Source: Hyphomicrobiales bacterium (GTDB lineage Bacteria; Pseudomonadota; Alphaproteobacteria; Rhizobiales; JAJFHC01). Taken from it: a stretch of DNA of 21,304 nt. The position numbers and the translations under genes are program-made. This document shows positions 15,811-21,304 of the stretch, piece after piece; position 1 is the first letter of the stretch, and each line of letters opens with the position of its first letter. Under the pieces are notes generated by a model, which made no database searches, was not told where the DNA came from, and saw only the letters and a program-made list of their open reading frames with translations. The stretch spans positions 1 through 21,304 of the forward strand of contig JAJFHC010000309.1 of the NCBI GenBank assembly GCA_021775835.1. Direction: 5' to 3'.

Positions 15811-16641
15811 ATGAGCCGGTGCATTGAAAATCCACTGACAGCGGCACGCGCCATTATCAGCCTTGAACGGCGGGCGCAGGAAGCAGGCATGCGCCTGAGC
15901 CTGGAGACCGATTTTCGCAAGTTCGTCGAAGCCCGCAGTGCCGTGCGCCCCGGAGAAAAAGTCTCCGCGATGTTCGACCCCGACTGCACTGACGATTTGA
16001 GTAATGGGCGGGCCATCTGGCTCCACGGTGTCGATCCCGAGGGTCAGACACTGACCATGCAGGCAGCCAGGCTTGACTGGATAGATTCGAACCTGGCCTC
16101 CTGGGTCATGCCCTGGATGTCGTCGCTCTACAAGATGAGGGGCGACGCGGTTGAACCGGCCAGTTACCGATCGTTGCACAACTCAATCGCCGAGAAGATG
16201 AAGAACAACGTGGTCTACCATGGTGAGTTCTGGCTGGCTGAGGACTATCGCGGTCGCAAGGCCGGCAATTTGCTTGGCGTTCTGCCCAGGCTCTGTCTTC
16301 TGCTCGTTTATATGCGCTGGAATCCCGACTATGTCTGGGGGCTGGTGGACGATGACTTTGCCGCCCGCGGCGGTGCCATTCGCATGGGTTATGCAGCCCA
16401 GCAACCCGCAGGACTCATGTGGCAGAATGAACCTCAGGGGGCGTCGAAGAGCGAGACGATGTCATGCTGCGAGAGTCGCGACCTGGCATTCCTGGCGGAG
16501 TTCGAAGGCTCCAACGTTAATGACTGGTCGGTAAGGTCGTTTGCTCAAGAGCCCAGGCTGGTCACGGCCATTCAACCGGACACCGTAGTCAAGCGGGATC
16601 CAGCGGCACAACACTCGGAACAAGTTGCGAAGTCACCGTAA
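15811..16641 (+). CDS. Hypothetical protein with GNAT-like acyltransferase features
   Basis: A 276-residue protein with no signal peptide, so probably cytoplasmic. The central part, GEFWLAEDYRGRKAGNLLG at about residues 139-157, resembles the acyl-CoA-binding motif A of GNAT acyltransferases (a strand followed by R-G-x-x-x-G and a helix), and the following LVYMRWNPDYVWGLVDDDFAARGGAIRMGY fits the next helix and strand. This resemblance was judged by eye and is uncertain. The N-terminal third has RKFVEARSAVRPGEKVSAMFDP and is unassigned; the C-terminal tail is polar. The start is ATG 15811 with GAGGGG just upstream; a TTG at 15778 is less likely. Its 3' end overlaps the tail of the convergent PAS-like gene by 53 bp. 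It may work with the opposite regulatory genes, but only position suggests this. Confidence 0.6.
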   Translation: MSRCIENPLTAARAIISLERRAQEAGMRLSLETDFRKFVEARSAVRPGEKVSAMFDPDCTDDLSNGRAIWLHGVDPEGQTLTMQAARLDWIDSNLASWVMPWMSSLYKMRGDAVEPASYRSLHNSIAEKMKNNVVYHGEFWLAEDYRGRKAGNLLGVLPRLCLLLVYMRWNPDYVWGLVDDDFAARGGAIRMGYAAQQPAGLMWQNEPQGASKSETMSCCESRDLAFLAEFEGSNVNDWSVRSFAQEPRLVTAIQPDTVVKRDPAAQHSEQVAKSP

Positions 16642-17410
16642 CTCCAATGGGTTGCGGCCCGGAGCAAAGCGGTTGAATGATGCGCTGGTAAGGTGTCCAC
16701 ATGACACCTTCATTCGGCGTATTCACGGATGACACGACAAAGTCGTAATAAGACTCACCCGTACTGAAAACCTCGAAATAGGGCGGTACAACCAGACGAT
16801 CGTAGTCACTGTCCTGATGCGGTGTGGTCGACGTGCCGATCGCCTTTTTCATCCAGTCCTCGCCCATGACCTGAACCAGGCCCGCATGCGGGCCGGCATC
16901 GATCATCACGAAAGTGTCCTTGGTGGAGTCATATTCGTAGAGCAGTTGATGTTGACGGATTTCGCTCAACGGCGCTTCCAGCGCCTTGCGGATGAGCGGA
17001 GCCATGTCATCGGTCTGGCGGATATCACGCCGCTCCACAAATACACTCGATTTGAGCGAGGATCCGCGAGAATTCTGCAGTTCCTTGATCCGGATCTTGG
17101 TTTCTTCAGGGCTGCGATAGTCTTCAAAGGCCCAACCGGATTTGTAGAATTCGATTCTGAAGGGTGCTGTCAACTCGCCCAGGTAGTCCAGGACAATTGC
17201 CAGAGATACTGCGTTGGCTTTTTCCACATCCCATTTGATAAGCGATCCGGCCTTTGTGTGACGCACGTACATCAGTCCGAAGGTCCGGAAGGGGAGGTCC
17301 AGGTCACTGAAGGGATACATGCCCGAAGTTTTAGGCAGAGTCAGGACGATCCCCCGGTCGAGCCACCAGGTTCCATGTGGAATGTGTATGGAGCGGTCCA
17401 GAGCGTGCAT
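16589..17410 (-). CDS. Uncharacterised protein with a possible PAS-like C-terminal half
   Basis: A 273-residue soluble protein. The N-terminal half (GTWWLDRGIVLTLPKTSGMYPFSDLDLPFRTF...WAFEDYRSPEE) has no family I recognise. The C-terminal half (about residues 145-255, IRQHQLLYEYDSTKDTFVMIDAG...YFEVFSTGESYYDFVV...TPYQRIIQPL) has the look of the PAS-type sensory fold of alphaproteobacteria, where a final Y-x-R-hydrophobic-hydrophobic-x-P-L strand is common; this is a tentative reading. No catalytic or transmitter domain follows. ATG 17410 lies four bases after the stop of the upstream XRE gene without a strong ribosome site, so it is probably translated by coupling. The last 53 bp overlap the convergent GNAT-like gene. 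Confidence 0.6.
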   Translation of the reverse strand: MHALDRSIHIPHGTWWLDRGIVLTLPKTSGMYPFSDLDLPFRTFGLMYVRHTKAGSLIKWDVEKANAVSLAIVLDYLGELTAPFRIEFYKSGWAFEDYRSPEETKIRIKELQNSRGSSLKSSVFVERRDIRQTDDMAPLIRKALEAPLSEIRQHQLLYEYDSTKDTFVMIDAGPHAGLVQVMGEDWMKKAIGTSTTPHQDSDYDRLVVPPYFEVFSTGESYYDFVVSSVNTPNEGVMWTPYQRIIQPLCSGPQPIGVTVTSQLVPSVVPLDPA

Positions 17411-17414
17411 TACA

Positions 17415-17696
17415 CTAGCCGGCGAGCATCCGGCTCATTTGTTTGGCAATCGTGAACGTACGCTGGGCATCCTGCTCGGCTGGTTTCATCTCGCCGCCGA
17501 ACAATGTTGGCAGATCCACGTTGAGCACCAATGCCAGGGAAACGATTTCCATGTAAAGACCGTCGATATCGCCGATCTCGATTTTTTCGATTGTCTCAGG
17601 AGAGATTTCAACCATCTTCGATAGATTGTCTAACGAATAGCCGTTCAAAAGTCTGGTCCGAGCCAGTTCCAGCCCGATCATTGTGTTTCTATCCAT
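17415..17696 (-). CDS. Small XRE-type helix-turn-helix protein
   Basis: A 93-residue protein, essentially one DNA-binding domain plus a short tail. The XRE/Cro-like five-helix pattern is visible: MIGLELARTRLLNGYSLDNLSKMVEISPETIEKIEIGDI, where GYSLDNLSKMVEISPETIEKIE occupies the HTH, followed by YMEIVSLALVLNVDLPTLF, the usual fourth helix and LF ending. ATG 17696 is used; a TTG 15 bases earlier and an ATG 15 bases later are alternatives, and no site has a strong Shine-Dalgarno. It lies 66 bp after the larger XRE gene and four bases before the PAS-like gene on the same strand. It is likely a DNA-binding regulator; its target is unknown. Confidence 0.7.
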   Translation of the reverse strand: MDRNTMIGLELARTRLLNGYSLDNLSKMVEISPETIEKIEIGDIDGLYMEIVSLALVLNVDLPTLFGGEMKPAEQDAQRTFTIAKQMSRMLAG

Positions 17697-17762
17697 AGAC
17701 GTGATTCCCAATGTCGTCGCGATTCAACTCAGACTAGTGATCAGTTTGCCCTATGCAACTTA

Positions 17763-18242
17763 CTATTCACTTATTTTCTGAAGATCTCGTATATAATTGA
17801 TTACATCGTCAAATTCTTTTGGCGAACCGGGTTCCAGAGTGCTTGACCGCCGGGCAATGCCAAGGGCGATCGGGGTGACCTTGTCCGCCGTCAGATTGAG
17901 AAATCCGTTATCTATCAGCGTCTTGAGCATGCTCTCCGCGGCTCTGTAGGTGCTTTCGAAATGTTTGTCGGAATCCAGTGACGTAATTGTATCGACACCC
18001 GCCAATGCAAGAATTTCCGCTCTCTTGATCGGTGGAGTCCCCAAACCTTCAAATATTGGCACAAGTTTCGTCACCAGATCGAGCGGCAGGAACCGCCGGC
18101 CATAATTCTCAGACAACTCGTACCGTTGGACGGAGGAACCCTTAGAAAAATCGAGCAGCGGGGCAAGTTTGTCCCGTGAATATCGTGCTCGTTCACGTAA
18201 AGAACGTAATTCTTGGGCCGGATCGAAGTCGGGTTTGTTCAT
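17763..18242 (-). CDS. XRE-type helix-turn-helix regulator, 159 residues
   Basis: The N-terminal 60 residues read as an XRE-like domain: AQELRSLRERARYSRDKLAPLLDFSKGSSVQRYELSENYGRRFLPLDLVTKLVPIFEG, with the second helix pair around the KLAPLLDF/SSVQRYE section. A second part of about 90 mostly helical residues (HFESTYRAAESMLKTLIDNG...FDDVINYIRDLQ) could bind a ligand or dimerise. ATG 18242 was chosen; a GTG at 18257 is possible, and the ribosome site is weak in both cases. It is the first gene of the XRE-XRE-PAS-like run. The 183-bp region upstream contains TTTAC/GTAAA repeats that would suit autoregulation. The general size and layout resemble phage-type repressors, but no phage genes accompany it. 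Confidence 0.72.
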   Translation of the reverse strand: MNKPDFDPAQELRSLRERARYSRDKLAPLLDFSKGSSVQRYELSENYGRRFLPLDLVTKLVPIFEGLGTPPIKRAEILALAGVDTITSLDSDKHFESTYRAAESMLKTLIDNGFLNLTADKVTPIALGIARRSSTLEPGSPKEFDDVINYIRDLQKISE

Positions 18243-18257
18243 AATCTTTACTAACAC

Positions 18258-18425
18258 GTGGCGAAATTACCTGTGTAGTGTCTAACAGTTTACGTGAAAA
18301 ATGTAAATAGTGTGATTTGTGCGTTAACGGCCCTCACATTCGATGGCAATTGCACACCAGCGGATGGTGCCGTAAACACGACAACCATGATAATGAGAGC
18401 GTGAAAATCAGGAAGGTTCACAGTC
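18258..18425. promoter_or_regulatory. Divergent region between XRE regulator and tartrate/D-malate dehydrogenase genes
   Basis: TTTAC at 18289-18293 and GTAAA at 18303-18307 form a 5-bp dyad with a 9-base gap, just upstream of the XRE gene and beside further TTTAC-like words. This could be an operator for the XRE protein. GGAAGG lies upstream of the dehydrogenase ATG at 18426. Confidence 0.3.
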
Positions 18426-19502
18426 ATGCCACAGTCCAAACGTTTTGAGATCGCTCTGATACCGGGAGATGGCATCGGGACCGAAGTCATGCCGGAAGCT
18501 CTGGGCGTGCTTGAGGCTGCGGGGGCGCGATTCGGATTTGACTTGGCCTTCCAGGAATTCCCGTGGAGTTGCCGGCATTTCACCAAGACAGGTCAGATGA
18601 TGCCTGATGACGGGGTCGACCATGTCAAGGAGATGGATGCCATATTGTTGGGGGCAGTAGGCTTTCCGGGAGTCCCCGACCATGTGTCCCTCTGGGGGTT
18701 GCTCATTCCCTTGCGCCGGGATCTGAAACAATACGTCAACCTGCGCCCGGTCCGGCTGTTGCGCGGAACAAGCTCGCCGCTGGCCGGACGTGGTGCCGAC
18801 GACATCGACATGATCATCGTGCGCGAAAACAATGAAGGTGAGTATTCCGAGATCGGCGGCAGGCTCTATGAAGGGACCGAAGACGAAGTTGTCGTTCAGC
18901 AGTCCATGTTCACACGCCGCGGCGTCGACCGGATATTGAAATACGCCTTTGAAGTCGCCAAGACCCGGCCTCGCCGTCACGTAACATCGGCAACGAAATC
19001 CAATGGTATCATTCACACCATGCCTTATTGGGATGAACGGTTCGCGGCCATGGCGGCGCAGTATCCGGATGTGGAAACGGCCCAGTTCCATATCGACATC
19101 CTGACGGCCCAATTTGTCCAGAACCCCGATTGGTTCGACGTGGTTGTCGGTTCCAATCTGTTCGGTGACATTCTGTCCGACCTGGGTCCGGCCGTCGCCG
19201 GCAGTATCGGGATCGCGCCGTCCGCCAACATCAACCCAGAACGTGAATTTCCCTCAATGTTCGAGCCGGTCCACGGTTCCGCCCCGGACATTGCCGGCGA
19301 GGGTATCGCCAACCCTGTGGCCATGATCTGGTCGGCGGCAATGATGCTCGAACATCTGGGTGAGTCTGAAGCCGCCCAGGCGATCGAGGCCGCTATCGAG
19401 ACCGTGTTCGAAGACGAGGCTTCCCGGACGGCCGACATGGGCGGACGGGCGACAACTCAGGAGTGCGGCCAGGCGATCGCCGAGGTGTTGCGGGCAGGGT
19501 AG
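18426..19502 (+). CDS. Tartrate dehydrogenase / D-malate dehydrogenase (decarboxylating)
   Basis: A 358-residue member of the isocitrate/isopropylmalate dehydrogenase family, NAD-dependent beta-decarboxylating enzymes. LIPGDGIGTEV is at residues 11-21; the block IVRENNEGEYSEIGGR (131-146) with catalytic Tyr140 is the form found in tartrate and D-malate dehydrogenases rather than LeuB. Lys191 (ATKSNG) is the second catalytic residue, and Asp224, Asp248 and Asp252 (HIDI, FGDILSDLG) hold Mg/Mn. The NAD-binding segment GSAPDIAGEGIANP at 284-297 shows an NAD-type adenosine pocket. Substrates in this group include L-tartrate, D-malate and sometimes 3-isopropylmalate; the exact one cannot be assigned. 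It is monocistronic as far as visible, divergent from the XRE gene and convergent with the GST gene 78 bp away. Confidence 0.9.
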   Translation: MPQSKRFEIALIPGDGIGTEVMPEALGVLEAAGARFGFDLAFQEFPWSCRHFTKTGQMMPDDGVDHVKEMDAILLGAVGFPGVPDHVSLWGLLIPLRRDLKQYVNLRPVRLLRGTSSPLAGRGADDIDMIIVRENNEGEYSEIGGRLYEGTEDEVVVQQSMFTRRGVDRILKYAFEVAKTRPRRHVTSATKSNGIIHTMPYWDERFAAMAAQYPDVETAQFHIDILTAQFVQNPDWFDVVVGSNLFGDILSDLGPAVAGSIGIAPSANINPEREFPSMFEPVHGSAPDIAGEGIANPVAMIWSAAMMLEHLGESEAAQAIEAAIETVFEDEASRTADMGGRATTQECGQAIAEVLRAG

Positions 19503-19580
19503 CTGCACGCCGGTATTCAGGGTCCACGCACGGCCATCTATCTTTCGCAGATGCGAGCGGATTTCCGTCGGGTTCTTTGC

Positions 19581-20192
19581 TCAATCACCTACCGGCATTG
19601 TCTTGATCAGGGCGCTCATCTGAGTGCGGGCGCCGTACCAGGCGTCAAGTCCGGGGCGTCCCCGACGCCAGTCGAGACGGTCTAGCGAGTGATCCGCGAG
19701 GCCCAGGGCAGAGGCGAGAGCGATCGCTGAGAAATCCCAGCGCTGGCTGTGCAGAACCGCATTCTGGACCCGGCCCTCGAGCCAGTCCAGACACCGTTCA
19801 GCCCGAGCGGCCTCGACCTCAAGAAGAAAGTCGGAACGCTCCTCGGGAAGCCTCCGGTTCTCCCGAACCCAGAGTGCTAGGCCGTCCAGAAAGCCCATGA
19901 TCGTGCCCTCGAGGCCGATCTCCTGCCACTTGTCCACGTGCCGGGCAGGAAAGAAACGCTTCAGCCCCATGAATTCATCGAAGTAAACGCAGATGTGCCG
20001 GGCTTCGGTGATTACCAGATCGCCGAACACCAGCGTTGGCACCCTGCACACCGGGCTGTACTCCAGCAACGGGCTGTCGGGTGAACGGTTGACCACGTAG
20101 ACGTGGTCGATCCGCTCGGCGAGCCCGATTTCGATCGCTGCAATCCGTGCGATCCTTGCATAAGGCGAGTTTGCCGTGACGAACATCTTCAT
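19581..20192 (-). CDS. Glutathione S-transferase family protein
   Basis: A 203-residue cytoplasmic protein of normal GST length. The N-terminal thioredoxin-fold domain has the catalytic Ser9 region (ANSPYARIARIAAIEIGL), the cis-proline after Val51 (CRVPTLV) and the glutathione-gamma-glutamyl site around Thr62-Glu63 (VITEARHICVYFDE), where the usual Glu-Ser is Glu-Ala. The C-terminal helical domain contains the folding element FSAIALASALGLADHSLDRLDWRRGRPGLDAWY. The substrate is unknown; many bacterial GSTs act in detoxification or isomerisation. Its ATG overlaps the stop of the HAD gene (ATGA), so the two are translationally coupled. Confidence 0.85.
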   Translation of the reverse strand: MKMFVTANSPYARIARIAAIEIGLAERIDHVYVVNRSPDSPLLEYSPVCRVPTLVFGDLVITEARHICVYFDEFMGLKRFFPARHVDKWQEIGLEGTIMGFLDGLALWVRENRRLPEERSDFLLEVEAARAERCLDWLEGRVQNAVLHSQRWDFSAIALASALGLADHSLDRLDWRRGRPGLDAWYGARTQMSALIKTMPVGD

Positions 20193-20902
20193 GACAGACC
20201 GTCCAGCACAGTTTCAATCTCGGTTATGTCACCAAGGACGTAATCGGCATGAGGTGTGAGATGGCGCCGTTCGCTGGTGCCTGTCAGGACGCCGATGACG
20301 CAACCGGCATTTGCCGAGCGCCCCATATGCAAGTCATGGAGGTTGTCACCCACAACCATGACCTCGTGTTCCTCGAGACCGGTGGCCGTCATGAAACCCT
20401 TTACCAGTCCCGGGCCCGGTTTGGCGCCGTGTCCCGAGTCATAACCGGCGACAAAGTCGAACAACTCAAGGACACCAAATGGGCCCAGCGTTTCATGGGC
20501 GCCGCGTTCTGAATCTGCTGTAGCGACACCGAGTTTCAAACCGCGCGACCTGAGCCGCTTCAACAACACCGGCAGGTCGGTCACCGGCGTTGCATAAGCG
20601 CCTCCGCCGTTCTCGAAACAGGAATTGACCTGCTCGATGATCATGTCCAGGGCCATGGCGCCGTCGCCCAGGTGGGCATGCCAAGCGGTGGCGATTTCCG
20701 CATTGTTGCCGGCAGCAAGCAGGGAGCCTGAACTCACCCTGCCGGTTTCATGGTCTAAGCCACCGACCGCGAGCAGGTCGTCCGCCAGCCCCTGGTTGCC
20801 CCCGGCAATCTCCAATGCGATGAGCCGGTTTAACGGCATCCAGGTGGCGTAGTAGTCGAGCAGTGTTCCGTCCTTGTCGAACAGGATTCCCCTAATTGTC
20901 AC
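20189..20902 (-). CDS. HAD-superfamily phosphatase (phosphoglycolate phosphatase-like)
   Basis: A 237-residue HAD hydrolase. Motif I FDKDGTLLD provides nucleophile Asp9 and acid/base Asp11; motif II is the VATADSER segment at 127-134 (Thr128 in place of the common Ser or Thr); motif III Lys161 is in AKPGPG; motif IV VVGDNLHDLHMG gives Asp186 and Asp190. The large helical cap between residues 17 and 105 makes it subclass I, like Gph, which hydrolyses 2-phosphoglycolate; other sugar-phosphate or nucleotide substrates are equally possible. Translation appears to begin at GTG 20902, with AGGGAA about eight bases upstream. It is cotranscribed with the overlapping GST gene. Confidence 0.85.
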   Translation of the reverse strand: MTIRGILFDKDGTLLDYYATWMPLNRLIALEIAGGNQGLADDLLAVGGLDHETGRVSSGSLLAAGNNAEIATAWHAHLGDGAMALDMIIEQVNSCFENGGGAYATPVTDLPVLLKRLRSRGLKLGVATADSERGAHETLGPFGVLELFDFVAGYDSGHGAKPGPGLVKGFMTATGLEEHEVMVVGDNLHDLHMGRSANAGCVIGVLTGTSERRHLTPHADYVLGDITEIETVLDGLS

Positions 20903-21000
20903 GGCTTCGTTCCCTCAGTTTGTGGCCCGACAATATCGCAAACCTCATGATTTGGCAGCATGAATCGCAACGGCGTTGCAGTGCTTCGTGGCTTCGCAGT

Positions 21001-21168
21001 TCAGACGTCAAAGAATGCCTCGAATGCAGCGGTCACCTGGTCCGGCAACTCCTCCGCCAGATAGTGGCCGCCGGGCAGGGCGTGTCCCTGAGCGTTGTTT
21101 GCACGTTTGCGCCACAGGTCAAGCGCATCGAAGCATTTTTCGATCACGCCGTGGCGTCCCCAAAGTGC
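21001..21168 (-). pseudogene. C-terminal remnant of a haloacetate-dehalogenase-like alpha/beta hydrolase
   Basis: Reading the minus strand, about 55 codons before TGA at 21001-21003 give ALWGRHGVIEKCFDALDLW, then RKRANNAQGHALPGGHYLAEELPDQ and a final AAFEAFFDV. This is the C-terminal part of the alpha/beta hydrolases that include fluoroacetate/haloacetate dehalogenases, with the catalytic His in GGHYLAEE. The typical sequence starts only at the ALWG strand; before it the frame reads unrelated residues and soon meets an in-frame stop at about 21225. Nucleophile, oxyanion and cap regions are missing, so it cannot be active. An insertion sequence begins right at the break. Confidence 0.75.
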
Positions 21169-21171
21169 CGA

Positions 21172-21304
21172 TTGTGTTGCAAAAGTCGGTTGAGCATTTT
21201 TGCGAACAGTGATTCTATTTCCCTAGTGCATCAGCTTTGGAGACGGTGTGATGATGGGGCGTCAGACACGAGGTCAGGAACAGCTTTTCTACGAATTCAA
21301 CCTT
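21172..21304 (+). mobile_element. Left end of an insertion sequence (IS5/IS1182-like), running off the window
   Basis: The boundary is set by loss of the hydrolase homology at about 21169-21175. From there the sequence contains TGTTGCAAAAGTCGGTTGAG, which looks like an IS terminus, about 75 bp of leader, and then the first codons of a transposase. The other end, inverted repeat and target duplication are outside the window, so family and exact first base are provisional. Confidence 0.6.
21251..21304 (+). CDS. Transposase, N-terminal fragment (truncated by window end)
   Basis: Eighteen codons are visible, MMGRQTRGQEQLFYEFNL, preceded by GGAG at 21239-21242. The start resembles DDE transposases of the IS5/IS1182 type, which commonly open with MMGRQ...LFY-x-F-x-L. 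The ATG at 21254 is an equally good start. The frame continues past the window edge, so catalytic residues are not seen and completeness is unknown. Confidence 0.6.
   Translation, partial: MMGRQTRGQEQLFYEFNL

Noticed and set aside
17763..18242. XRE regulators as part of a prophage or toxin-antitoxin pair
   Set aside because: No phage, integrase or toxin-like gene was found beside them; the partner genes do not resemble known toxins.

Overview
The window looks like chromosome from a Gram-negative, probably alphaproteobacterial, organism of fairly high GC. The grounds are the mixture of families: a Tad/Cpa pilus secretin and CpaB, an L,D-transpeptidase with a peptidoglycan-binding domain, a PhnDCEE-type ABC transporter with two permeases, a tartrate/D-malate dehydrogenase, and a tRNA-Gln(CTG) next to glnS. 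The assignment rests on gene families recognised by eye, not on a database search.

Layout. (1) 1-1125: 3' part of an L,D-transpeptidase gene, plus strand. (2) 1148-4657, minus: a tight phnD-phnC-phnE-phnE operon for a periplasmic-binding-protein transporter of the phosphate/phosphite/phosphonate class, with an 11-bp perfect hairpin between phnD and phnC. (3) 4894-6336, plus: an N-acyl-D-amino-acid deacylase transcribed divergently from phnD across a 236-bp region rich in inverted repeats. It converges on (4) 8211-6350, minus: a DMT/EamA exporter-type permease and an agmatinase-family ureohydrolase. (5) 9680-8469, minus: an FAD-dependent monooxygenase; 11412-9724, minus: GlnRS; 11653-11580, minus: tRNA-Gln(CTG) with its own promoter-like sequence. 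(6) 15247-11770, minus: a partial Tad pilus locus reading TPR lipoprotein, CpaC secretin, small lipoprotein, then an AT-rich gap and CpaB. The Tad motor ATPase, platform proteins, pilin and prepilin peptidase are absent from the window.

(7) 15248-15810: the longest non-coding stretch (563 bp), with repeats. (8) 15811-18242: a poorly characterised block with a GNAT-like protein on the plus strand converging on a minus-strand run of two small XRE-type regulators and a PAS-like protein. (9) 18426-19502, plus: tartrate/D-malate dehydrogenase. (10) 20902-19581, minus: a HAD phosphatase and a glutathione S-transferase with overlapping stop and start. (11) 21001-21304: the C-terminal remnant of a haloacetate-dehalogenase-like alpha/beta hydrolase, cut by the left end of an insertion sequence whose transposase runs off the window.

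The most coherent candidate for an unassigned system is region 2-4. An importer normally linked to phosphorus compounds stands with a D-aminoacylase, a guanidino-group hydrolase and a small-molecule permease, and no C-P lyase or phosphonatase genes are seen. The second is region 8, two regulators and a possible sensor facing an acyltransferase-like gene. Functional links in both are inferred from position only.
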